From the NCBI GenBank assembly GCA_964388085.1, contig CAYLZW010000138.1:1-14393 (forward strand): 14,393 nt of DNA, read 5' to 3'. A program made the translations under genes and the position numbers. Numbering within the stretch: the first letter of the stretch is position 1; every line of letters starts with the position of its first letter. The DNA is from CAYLZW01 sp964388085 (GTDB lineage: Bacteria > Myxococcota > UBA727 > CAYLZW01). Positions 7,601 to 13,943 of the stretch are shown in pieces. The notes below the pieces were generated by a model. It was not told where the DNA came from. It searched no databases and saw only the letters and a list, made by a program, of their open reading frames with translations.

Positions 7601-8557
7601 GACGAGGCACAGCGGCGTCTGGCCGCCGAGCGCGCGCGGGGCGATCTGTTCCACGCGCAGCTGCTCGAGGCGCAGCGCGACCTCTCTCGTCGTGCGGCGC
7701 GCCTGTCGCTGCTCGGCGCTCACCTCGAAGAAGCCCAGGCGCACGCCGGCGCCGAGGTCACGAAGGCGGCGCTGTCGTCGGCGGTGCTGCAGGAGGCGCG
7801 CAGGAGCCTCGAGCAAGAGCGCGCGCGCGGCGACCTGTTTCAAGCGCAGCTCGACGAGGCTCGCGAGGCGCTCGAGCGCGGCAGTGAGAGCGCGCGCGCC
7901 AAGCTCGGCGAGCTCGAGGGCGAGCTCACGCGCCTCAGCGAGTCGCTCGCCGAGGCGAGGGCGGAGCGCGACGCGGCTTGGCAGCAGGCCGGCGACGCGG
8001 CCGACACGCGCGCACAAGAGAGCGCCGCGCTGCGAGAGCGCCTCTCGGCCCTCGAGGAGCAGCTTCAGGCGCTCGAGCGAAGCTCTTCGGAAGAGGCCGC
8101 GCGCCTCGAGGAAGAGCTCTCCTCCGCGCGCGAGGCGCTGGAGTCGGCGCAGGCCGAGCGCGACCGCTTGACCGGCGCCCTCGATGGCGTGGGCGACGAC
8201 GTGCAACGCCTCGGCGATGAGCTCAAGGCCGCGCGCGCCGACGCACGCGAGGACAGGATGCGCCTCGAGGGCGAGCTGGCCGCCTCCCGCACGCGCGTGG
8301 AAGAGGCGAAGCAGCGCTATGACGCCGAGCTCGCCGCCGCCCGCGAGGAGGCGGCCGACCTCGGACGTCAGCTCCGCGAGCGCGAGCGGCGCCTCGAAGA
8401 GCTCGCCGCTTCGCCGGAGAACGGCTCGACGGCGGTCTCCGGCGACGAGGCGGAGCGATTGCGCGCGGAGAACGCGGAGCTGAAGGAACGGCTCGAAGAG
8501 AAAGAGGACCGCATCAAGCGGCTCAACCAGCGGCTGTCCTCGTCGGGGATCCTGTAA
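4700..8557 (+). CDS. Methyltransferase-like domain fused to giant coiled coil
   Basis: I do not recognise a named family for this 1,285-residue protein. Residues about 27-130 look like a class I (Rossmann) methyltransferase fold: VLLVGRTGFELA (30-41) at the SAM-loop position, acidic VVCAIED (52-58) ending the second strand, and FDLVVDFRLAY (91-101) at motif IV. The glycine loop is only GRTG, so SAM binding is doubtful. Residues 130-235 continue the globular head. A Pro/Ala linker (about 252-267) leads to an almost unbroken Ala/Glu/Arg/Leu coiled coil to about 1237. Seven 21-residue repeats span 917-1063. A flexible SPENGSTAVSGD (1238-1249) precedes a final four-heptad zipper. There is no signal peptide or transmembrane segment. 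ATG 4700 has GGAG five bases upstream; a GTG at 4649 lacks a clear site. The architecture suggests a cytoplasmic scaffold or filament, as AglZ and FrzS in Myxococcus, but this is inference. Matches to SMC or myosin would be expected from composition alone. Confidence 0.85.
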   Translation: MVDWYRNGADIPDQLSRFLFLEEVLEGRRVLLVGRTGFELAGYLLELGAKKVVCAIEDRELVDELRRKEVPPAVDVRLVRPGVLPGDDGAFDLVVDFRLAYESEEARAGRLDEIERLLSRDGFALTALASGESPGLHGLLGSELEQPVVEYRELAEDLVDRFEVVEVYFQSLLLGYFFGSFEIDPGEDGIAPHTGLMGEEPEPATTWIFAFGNAVPLLQDVTLVQLPFAPLTTYVTERLREEQERARRERAAAPPQPPAAVEPALDPRLVEELAHWKRESSRKEHALLQLAARVPELKTEVDTLLLALEARTREREDLTAGVGHLQRIVLERDALIVSLHGELERAAARVQGLEEQLSGGVDVLRERETWLEATRVEVERLEAELVGARQALDEAGATARNLALQAERAQSEKTRMRERVANADEALREARARFGEVREERDELRLRVVELEGSLQELSGVTVTLAEREQAEASLLARLDEVRAELRGELEEALAQVQARDAELERLHARLDDVLQEHDGERARAQEELSQLEARHDARGRELEKLASGVNKLMTERDGLKVRAKDAGAAARSLRERVAVVEAELQEAAREHQAALAAAHDRASALEAELTDARRRLEELSAELALAHKDHATLQDRLKAQQASLESRGRELGKATELFSDVAAQRDTLQKVVLTRDRELAAVKEELSDAMAELERLGQQAQEADKTRADVQARTTSLEAKLADAGRREEELGQSLAESRRSRAQLEQEARILEERAASAEEHARAAQEGAHAASQQLARLEAEAAGKDLALEAKEREAASVIDRLKAHIEDLTRALEESEARHSEVLDHQNRERHEHAATRDELERATQELEAAIDENERGLRQLEASADENDRLTHDVAALRRALAAAEARLPEIDEMTGALREAQAELEEEKARGDLFRAQLDEAQRSLDGLAARAQLLSANLDEAQGAAGEEAADAALARATLDEAQRRLAAERARGDLFHAQLLEAQRDLSRRAARLSLLGAHLEEAQAHAGAEVTKAALSSAVLQEARRSLEQERARGDLFQAQLDEAREALERGSESARAKLGELEGELTRLSESLAEARAERDAAWQQAGDAADTRAQESAALRERLSALEEQLQALERSSSEEAARLEEELSSAREALESAQAERDRLTGALDGVGDDVQRLGDELKAARADAREDRMRLEGELAASRTRVEEAKQRYDAELAAAREEAADLGRQLRERERRLEELAASPENGSTAVSGDEAERLRAENAELKERLEEKEDRIKRLNQRLSSSGIL
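7448..7888 (+). repeat. Seven 21-residue coiled-coil repeats (63-residue super-period)
   Basis: Within the giant coiled-coil protein, residues 917-1063 divide into seven units of exactly 21 residues (three heptads) with the pattern xxxLxxAxLxEAQxxLxxxxA. Every third unit begins RGDLFxAQL (at bases 7448, 7637 and 7826, exactly 189 bases apart), giving a 63-residue super-repeat present twice plus one unit. The DNA copies differ at synonymous positions (RGDLF is cgc-ggg-gat-ctc-ttt, cgg-ggc-gat-ctg-ttc and cgc-ggc-gac-ctg-ttt), so the duplication is old and the protein sequence has been kept. Confidence 0.85.
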
Positions 8558-8699
8558 GGGCCCTGGTAGGGGCAACTGGGTCGACACGATCGCGGCCTTT
8601 GCGCCCACGGGGTGAGGCCGAGCGGCTCTGCGGCGGCGCGGCTCGGATGGGCGCGCTCCCATGCTGGGCGAAGGTGATAGCGTCGGCGCACGGACACTC
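8558..8699. other. Intergenic region before the lipoprotein gene
   Basis: This 142-base gap starts with a small hairpin directly after the stop codon, CCCT (8561-8564), loop GGT, AGGG (8568-8571). Further on CCGAGC (8618-8623) can pair with GCTCGG (8641-8646) around a 17-base loop. Neither is followed by a T-run. I see no convincing promoter, although the lipoprotein gene probably has its own one here. An in-frame ATG at 8661 lies in this gap but is not preferred as a start. Confidence 0.3.
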
Positions 8700-9758
8700 A
8701 TGCGCACGCTTCGCTCGATGACAGCCGGCCTCTTTGCCTGCGCCCTCCTGGGCGGCGCTTGCGCAACCTCGCCCGCCCCCTCCTCGTCGCCCGCGTCCTC
8801 CTCGCCCGCGTCCTCCTCGCCCGCGTCCTCCTCGACCTCGTCCTCGTCTTTGCGCGGAGGCCCGGCGCCGGCGCTGGCGGGACGGTGTGCGAGCGGCGAC
8901 GTCGTCGATCCCACCTCTGGGGAGCCGAGCCTACGCGGCCAGCCGCCCGCTCTCCGCTTCACACACGACGTCCTGTGCGTGGGGCCGTGGGAGGTCACAG
9001 CGGACGCACGCCGGGGCAGTCTGTGGTTCTCCATGACCTTTCGCGACGGAGCCGACGTGATGCAGGAGGGCGCCGCCACCGACCGCGCGGCGGCGCTGTG
9101 CGACGAGGAGAGCGCGTCCTCCTCGGGTGGACGACGGGCGACGCTCACGCGCTGGTGCGAGGACGACGAGGGAGACGCCCCTCTGTGTCGCGGGGACGAG
9201 CGCCTTGGCAGCGCGCGCTATCGCGTCTGTGTCGACGAGGGTGGGGCAGAGATCTGCGCCTTCGTGCCGTCCGTCGCCGAGGTCGTGCTCGCGCGGGAGG
9301 CGGGGGAGCCCGATCGGCGCGCAGAGCACGCCAGCCAATTCCTGCGGGCGGTGCGGACCGCGTGGGTGCTCTCGCCGGCCGGCTGTGAGGAGGCATGGAG
9401 GCTCGAGCGTCGCGAGCGAGGCGCAGCCGTGTGGACGCTCGACGAGGAGCGCCCGGGTGCACCCTGCGACTTCGAGCTGCAGGTGCGTCTTCACGACGTG
9501 CCTGGTTTCGACGTCGCGCATGGCCAAGCGGAGGTGAGCGCGGAGCCGGCGCTGCTGCAGCTCGACTGCGCGCTGAGCGACGGCGAGCTCATCCCTCTCG
9601 AGCGCGCCGACGAGGACAGCCTCTCGTTCGGAGGCGTCTCGCTGTACGCGAGCCTCGAGGCCTGCACGGCAGCCGTGGAGCGCCGCCGGGAGTTCGACGG
9701 CGGCGCGTGCGTAGACCCCACCCGCGACCGAGAGGAGAGAGGCAGCGCCGCTCCTTGA
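8700..9758 (+). CDS. Putative Cys-rich lipoprotein of unknown function
   Basis: This is a predicted exported 352-residue protein that I do not recognise. It begins MRTLRSMTAGLFACALLGGAC: a basic n-region, a hydrophobic core and a cysteine at residue 21. The box is LLGGAC, with Gly at -3 instead of the usual Leu, so lipidation is likely but not certain. A low-complexity Ser/Pro/Ala tether follows (about 24-52, PASSS repeats), typical of myxobacterial surface lipoproteins. The rest is acidic, largely beta-like and contains about a dozen cysteines, suggesting a disulfide-stabilised periplasmic or surface domain; no catalytic motif stands out. I chose ATG 8700 because it gives a textbook signal peptide. 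ATG 8661 would put 13 extra residues in front of it. The ribosome-binding site is weak (CGGA at 8691-8694). The gene converges with the lytic transglycosylase gene across 24 bases with no visible terminator. Confidence 0.7.
   Translation: MRTLRSMTAGLFACALLGGACATSPAPSSSPASSSPASSSPASSSTSSSSLRGGPAPALAGRCASGDVVDPTSGEPSLRGQPPALRFTHDVLCVGPWEVTADARRGSLWFSMTFRDGADVMQEGAATDRAAALCDEESASSSGGRRATLTRWCEDDEGDAPLCRGDERLGSARYRVCVDEGGAEICAFVPSVAEVVLAREAGEPDRRAEHASQFLRAVRTAWVLSPAGCEEAWRLERRERGAAVWTLDEERPGAPCDFELQVRLHDVPGFDVAHGQAEVSAEPALLQLDCALSDGELIPLERADEDSLSFGGVSLYASLEACTAAVERRREFDGGACVDPTRDREERGSAAP
8790..8834 (+). repeat. Three perfect 15-base tandem repeats (PASSS)
   Basis: The unit CCCGCGTCCTCCTCG occurs three times without a mismatch (8790-8804, 8805-8819, 8820-8834), flanked by degenerate copies on both sides. 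The unit is five codons, so gain or loss of copies keeps the reading frame and only changes the length of the Ser/Pro tether of the lipoprotein. Identity at every base suggests recent slippage. Confidence 0.9.
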
Positions 9759-9782
9759 ACACCGCGCTCTACGCAGACCCGC

Positions 9783-11873
9783 TCAGTCCACCGGCACAGG
9801 CGGAAACCACGTCACCTTCGCTGGCGGCTTCCCGACGGGAGCCTTCGGGATGTCGAGCACGAGGTCGTGACCGTCGAGCGCTCGGTACAGCGCCATCGTC
9901 GGCAGCACGCGCTTCACGTAGTCGCGCGTCTCCTTGAACGGGATGCGCTCGACGAACAGCTCGGGCTCGAGGTGGCCGAAGTCGCGCATCCAGGCCGCGA
10001 CGTTCTTGGGGCTGCCGTTGTAGCTCGCCACCGACAGCATGCGGTGGCCGAGCTCGCGCTTCGACAATGACAGCACCGCGACGCCGAGCTCGACGCTGAC
10101 GCGCGGGCGCACGAGGTGGCTCGGCAGCGGAGGTTTGAGGCCGACCTCGTTCGCGATGCCCCGCGCCGTGTACGGCATGAGCTGCATGAGACCGAGGGCA
10201 CCGACGACGCTCTCCGCCGTCGGGCGAAAGCCGCTCTCGGTGCGCATGATGGACCACGCCAGCGCGGGCTCGATGTCGTAGCGCTTGCACATGGCGAGCA
10301 CGTGCTCGTCGTAGGGCAGCGGGTAGGAGACGCGCCACCCGTCCGCGCGCACCACATGTCCCTTGCGAACGTGAGGGGAGGGACGAAAGAGCGCGCCGTG
10401 CCGCCAGGGTCGGTGTGCGTCACCGAGCTGCTGCGAGAGCGCGAGGTCCGCGAGCGTGTTCCCGCGTCCGGCCGCCAGCGCCTGCGCGGCCTCCGTGAAG
10501 CCGAGCGCGTGCAGCAAGGTCGCGCGCTTCGCTTCGTCGTCGTTGGCCGCGTGGCGCGAGAGCGCGTCGGCCGGCAGCTTGACGCCCTTGACCGGCTTCC
10601 AGCCGAGGCGCTCGCGGGCGAGCAGCCCGTACCAGGACGTCGCCGACGACGTGGCCAGGCGCCGCAGGTCCTTCTTGCCGCCCGCGTCGTCACCCGAGGC
10701 GATCTTCGCGCGCGCCAGCCAGTAGAGGTGCTTGTCGGCTTCGTTATCGTTCGGCGCCGTACGCACGAGCTCGTCGAGGATCGGCAGGGCTTTGCCGGGC
10801 TGCCCGTCGAGCAGCCAGGTGAGCGCTCGATACCAGCGCGCGGCCGGCGCCCAGCCCGAGCCCTCGAGCACGGGAGCGCACGTCTTCAGCCGATCGCGCG
10901 CGACGACGTGCGAGGCGGCCTCGTACGCGAGGAAGCCCGCGAAGAAGCACGCCTCCTGCTTCTGCGCGACGTCTGTCGCCGTCCGGTAGAGCGCGAGCCA
11001 CGCGAGACCGGAGCGCTCGAGCTCGCCCACCTTGCCGAGCGCCCACGCGTGCACCTCGCGCCAGGCGTCGGGCGGGTCCTTCTCGTTCACCAGCGACGTC
11101 GCGTGCGCGACCGCCTCTTCGTTCTTGTGCGCGCGCGCGAGCGCGGTGACGAGCAGCACCTCGCGCTCCACCGAGGCCTCACTGCGATCGCTGCTGGCGC
11201 GCCCTCGTCGTCGAGCCTCCAGGATAGCGCGCTCGTAGCGAGCCGAGCTGAGCATGCGATCGAGGCGCCGGTTCAGCTCCGCGTCCGAGAGCTTCACCTG
11301 CCCGTCGTCGAGCATGCGCTCGAACGGCTTCACGTCCTTGTGCTCGGGGGCCTCGATCAGGAGCTTCTTCAAGTGAGGCAGGGCGCTCGCCGGCCGCCCG
11401 TCGTCGAGCAGGGTGCGCACGAGCTGCGCCCGCACGCGCGCGCGGTCTTTGGGCTTCAGCGCGATCAGCTTGGTGAGCGTGGCCGCGGCGTCGGCCCGCT
11501 GTCCGAGCGCCGCCTGCGAGTGGGCCAGCACCTGCAGCACCCGCTCGTCGAGGCCGGGATCCTTCGGCACCTTGTCGTTCGCGAGCCGCGTGGCGAGCGC
11601 GTGCGCGTCTCTTGCGCGGCCGGCCTTCAGCAGCGTTCGCGCCCGCAGCGCCTCGAGGTGCGGTGACACCTCCGGCAGCGCCTTCTCGACACCGTCGAGC
11701 TTCTTGAGCGCGTCGTCGTAACGCGCCTGCTCGGAGAGAGCGCGAGCCTCCCGCACCGCCACGCAGGCACCCTGGCGAGCGCCCTTCTCGACGACGCTGC
11801 ACGGGCCCTCGACGGCCGAGGCCGCGGGAGCCGCGAGCAGCGCGAAGGACAGGAGAGCAGAAGAGAGCGTCAA
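9783..11873 (-). CDS. Soluble lytic murein transglycosylase with TPR-like N-terminal half
   Basis: This periplasmic enzyme cleaves the glycan strand of peptidoglycan, leaving 1,6-anhydromuramic acid. The 696-residue product resembles Slt70. It has a signal peptide (1-20, cleavage likely at AASA/V), then a long helical superhelix with TPR-like repeats (clear at about 35-180, for example ARYDDALKKL and AGRARDAHALATRL), then a C-terminal SLT domain from about 520. The catalytic glutamate is Glu546 in MRTESGF. GLMQLMP at 561-567 and the ASYNGSP motif complete the family signature. The start is TTG 11873, because an in-frame TAG lies 15 bases upstream and no ATG or GTG fits the signal peptide; a GGGGA just upstream may serve as ribosome-binding site. 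The signal peptide's n-region (MTLSSALLS) carries no positive charge, which is unusual. It starts 47 bases after the response regulator gene, so the two may be co-transcribed. Confidence 0.92.
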   Translation of the reverse strand: MTLSSALLSFALLAAPAASAVEGPCSVVEKGARQGACVAVREARALSEQARYDDALKKLDGVEKALPEVSPHLEALRARTLLKAGRARDAHALATRLANDKVPKDPGLDERVLQVLAHSQAALGQRADAAATLTKLIALKPKDRARVRAQLVRTLLDDGRPASALPHLKKLLIEAPEHKDVKPFERMLDDGQVKLSDAELNRRLDRMLSSARYERAILEARRRGRASSDRSEASVEREVLLVTALARAHKNEEAVAHATSLVNEKDPPDAWREVHAWALGKVGELERSGLAWLALYRTATDVAQKQEACFFAGFLAYEAASHVVARDRLKTCAPVLEGSGWAPAARWYRALTWLLDGQPGKALPILDELVRTAPNDNEADKHLYWLARAKIASGDDAGGKKDLRRLATSSATSWYGLLARERLGWKPVKGVKLPADALSRHAANDDEAKRATLLHALGFTEAAQALAAGRGNTLADLALSQQLGDAHRPWRHGALFRPSPHVRKGHVVRADGWRVSYPLPYDEHVLAMCKRYDIEPALAWSIMRTESGFRPTAESVVGALGLMQLMPYTARGIANEVGLKPPLPSHLVRPRVSVELGVAVLSLSKRELGHRMLSVASYNGSPKNVAAWMRDFGHLEPELFVERIPFKETRDYVKRVLPTMALYRALDGHDLVLDIPKAPVGKPPAKVTWFPPVPVD

Positions 11874-11920
11874 GGTCCCCAGAGTCTACGACTCGAGCCG
11901 AGAGGCGCAGCCCCGCAGGA

Positions 11921-12640
11921 TCACAAGTCGATGATGCCCTGTCGGATGCCCTCGGTGACCGCCTCCACACGGTTGGTCACGTCGAGCTTCTGGTAGATGT
12001 GCTCGAGGTGCGTGCGGATGGTGGCCTTCGACAGCCCGAGCACGCGAGCGGCCTCGTTGTTGCTGAGACCCTTGGCGATGATCTGCAGGCACTCGAGCTC
12101 GCGCTCGGTGAGCGCGCGGCGTCCGGTCGGCGGCACGGTGGCGCCTTGGCGCTCGGCCTTGTCCTCCTCCTCGGAGTTGAGCGATCCCGGCGGGGCGGGA
12201 CCGACCTCGGGCATGCGGAAGTGGCGCAGCAGCGAGCGGGCGAGGCTCGGCTGGATGACGCTGCCGCCCTGGCGCACCTCCTTGATGCTCTCGACGATCT
12301 TCTCGGCCTCGGCGCCCTTCAAGAGGTAGCCCGAGGCGCCGGCCTTCACCGCCTCGAGGACCTTGTCCTCCTCGTCGAAGATCGTGAAGATCAAGATCTC
12401 GACGCTGGACCACTTGGCCTTCACCTCGCGGGTGACGTCGATGCCGCTCATGTTCGGCAGCCCGAGGTCGCACAGGATGACGTCCGGCGGCGCGCTCAGG
12501 TTCGCGAGCTCCTCGAGCGCCTCCTCGCCCGAGAGCGCGGTGCCGACGATCTCGATCTCCTCGAAGGCCTCGAGCAGCTTCAGCTGGTTCTTGAGGATCT
12601 TCGGCTGATCCTCGACGACGAATAGGCGGATTCGCTCCAT
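11921..12640 (-). CDS. NarL/FixJ-family response regulator
   Basis: This is a DNA-binding response regulator of 239 residues. The receiver domain (1-125) has the acidic pair Glu10/Asp11, the phosphoacceptor Asp58 in VILCDLGLPNMSG, Thr86 and Lys108 (YLLKG), so all residues needed for phosphorylation are present. A long, charged, Pro-containing linker (about 143-172) leads to a LuxR-type helix-turn-helix (173-236): LTERELECLQIIAKGLSNNE, then ATIRTHLEHIYQKL, the recognition helix. The ATG at 12640 has GGGAG about five bases upstream. The likely partner is the NarX-type kinase 1.3 kb upstream on the same strand, separated from it by the rRNA methyltransferase gene. The neighbouring downstream gene encodes a lytic transglycosylase, a possible target or operon partner. 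Its DNA target is unknown. Confidence 0.95.
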   Translation of the reverse strand: MERIRLFVVEDQPKILKNQLKLLEAFEEIEIVGTALSGEEALEELANLSAPPDVILCDLGLPNMSGIDVTREVKAKWSSVEILIFTIFDEEDKVLEAVKAGASGYLLKGAEAEKIVESIKEVRQGGSVIQPSLARSLLRHFRMPEVGPAPPGSLNSEEEDKAERQGATVPPTGRRALTERELECLQIIAKGLSNNEAARVLGLSKATIRTHLEHIYQKLDVTNRVEAVTEGIRQGIIDL

Positions 12641-12718
12641 GTGCGCTCCCAGATGTGCTCGGACGCGAACACGTTAGCGCAAGCGGACGCCGAGCGGGGA
12701 GGGGGGCCAACAACGGGG
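12641..12718 (-). promoter_or_regulatory. Gap upstream of the response regulator gene
   Basis: This 78-base gap separates the rlmI stop from the response regulator start. It is large enough for a separate promoter, but I find no convincing -35/-10 pair, sigma-54 site or operator. A TAACGT hexamer occurs in the minus-strand reading without a partner at a proper distance. A run of G/C-only sequence (about 12693-12708) offers no T-rich terminator. The response regulator may be expressed both from the kinase operon and locally. Confidence 0.2.
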
Positions 12719-13939
12719 CTACGACACCCGCCCGAGGAGCCCCTTCAGGTACGACCCCTCGGCGAAGGCCAGGCGCGCGGGGTGATCGAGACCTGCCTCC
12801 AGGTGCGCGAGCACCTCCACGTCACGCGCGGCGTCGACGGACGCGCCGAACACGACCTTCTGGAAGAGGTCCTTCGAGACGCTGCCGGAGCAGGAGAACG
12901 TCAGCAGCAGCCCGCCCGGGCGCAAGAGCTTCAGCGCGAGCAGGTTCAGGTCCTTGTAGCCGCGGCAGGCGGCGTCGACGTTCTTCTTGCCCTTGGCCAG
13001 CTTCGGTGGATCGAGCACGACGAGATCGAACGAGCGGCCCTCGTCGCGAAAGCGCCGCAGCACGTAGAACGCGTCACCGCAGGCGTGCTCGAGGCGGTCA
13101 CCCGGCACGCCGTTTCTGCGCGCGTGCTCCTCGGCCAGCTCGAGCGCGGGCTCCGACGCGTCGAGCTGCACGACGGAGCGCGCGCCCGCCGTCGCCGCGT
13201 AGATGCCGAAGCCGCCGGTGTAGGAGAACGCGTTCAACACGTCCGCGCCCTGGGCGAGCCTGCCGACGAGCGCCCGGTTCTCCCGCTGATCGACGTAGAA
13301 GCCGGTCTTGTGTCCGCGCAGGACGTCGACGAGGAAGCGGCGCCCGTGCTCCTCGATCTCGACCTGCGCGGGAGGTGGCGGCCCGAGCAGCACACCCGTG
13401 TGTTCAGAGAGGCCCTCCTTCTTGCGCACGTCGACGTCGCTGCGCTCGTACACGCAGCGTGCCGAGAGGCCATGGGCGGCGCAGCGCTCCGCGAGCAGCT
13501 CCGCGAGCCACGCCTTGCGCCGCTCCATGCCCGCGCTCAGCACCTGCACGACGAGCACGTCGCCGTAGCGGTCGACGACGAGGCCGGGCAGGCCGTCCCC
13601 CTCCGCGTTCACGAGCCGCAGCGCGCTGGTCTCGCCGGCGCCCGGTACGCGCGCGCGCCAGGCGAGGGCCTCGTCGACGCGGCCGGCGAAGAACGCGCGG
13701 TCCACCGGCTCGTCCTCGAAGGTGAGCACGCGCGCGACGATCTGCGAGCGCTCGTTCACGTAGGCGCGGCCGAGCCAGGCGCCCTCCGCGGAGCGGACGT
13801 CGACGATGTCGTCGTCGGAGGCAGCGGCGTCGTCGAGCTGCGCGACGGCGCCGGAGAAGATCCAGGGGTGCCGTTGGCGCAGCGCGCGGTCGCGTCCCTT
13901 GCGCAAGGTGAGCGTGCGGACGGCGGGGGTCGTCGCCAT
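12719..13939 (-). CDS. rlmI: 23S rRNA m5C1962 methyltransferase (RlmI type)
   Basis: A SAM-dependent RNA cytosine-5 methyltransferase of 406 residues (E. coli RlmI is 396), expected to modify 23S rRNA in the cytoplasm. An N-terminal PUA-like RNA-binding domain (about 5-80) contains RQRHPWIFSGAV. KTGFYVDQREN at 211-221 and FSYTGGFG at 238-245 form the SAM-binding entry and motif I. DPPK at 310-313 is motif IV, and SCSGSV at 349-354 carries the presumed catalytic Cys350. The YKDLN segment (328-332) is also typical. The ATG at 13939 lies four bases after the kinase stop codon (TGA GCGC ATG), so the two are probably translated from one message. E. coli RlmI is the closest well-studied relative I can name; RlmK/L-type activity is less likely given length and PUA domain. 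Confidence 0.9.
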   Translation of the reverse strand: MATTPAVRTLTLRKGRDRALRQRHPWIFSGAVAQLDDAAASDDDIVDVRSAEGAWLGRAYVNERSQIVARVLTFEDEPVDRAFFAGRVDEALAWRARVPGAGETSALRLVNAEGDGLPGLVVDRYGDVLVVQVLSAGMERRKAWLAELLAERCAAHGLSARCVYERSDVDVRKKEGLSEHTGVLLGPPPPAQVEIEEHGRRFLVDVLRGHKTGFYVDQRENRALVGRLAQGADVLNAFSYTGGFGIYAATAGARSVVQLDASEPALELAEEHARRNGVPGDRLEHACGDAFYVLRRFRDEGRSFDLVVLDPPKLAKGKKNVDAACRGYKDLNLLALKLLRPGGLLLTFSCSGSVSKDLFQKVVFGASVDAARDVEVLAHLEAGLDHPARLAFAEGSYLKGLLGRVS

Positions 13940-13943
13940 GCGC

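Noticed and set aside
7448..7888. Possible CRISPR-like or DNA-level direct repeats
   Set aside because: The periodicity is exact at protein level but the DNA copies differ at many third positions, so it is a coding repeat, not an array.
5400..8400. Apparent resemblance to SMC, myosin or other long coiled-coil ATPases
   Set aside because: There is no Walker A/B or ABC signature at either end; the resemblance comes from heptad composition.
7346..9148. Open frame (600 codons) on the minus strand spanning the end of the coiled-coil gene and the lipoprotein gene, with EEDAG repeats
   Set aside because: The acidic repeats are only the reverse reading of the PASSS-coding tandem repeat, and the frame crosses two well-supported genes.
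9759..9782. Terminator between the convergent lipoprotein and transglycosylase genes
   Set aside because: Only 24 bases with no inverted repeat and no T-run on either strand.
10116..11666. Open frame (516 codons) antisense to the lytic transglycosylase
   Set aside because: The opposite strand carries a full signal peptide, TPR-like region and SLT domain with its catalytic Glu; the antisense product is Arg-rich nonsense.
12693..12708. G/C-only tract upstream of the response regulator as a sigma-54 promoter
   Set aside because: The GG-N10-GC spacing is not met and no TTGC box follows.
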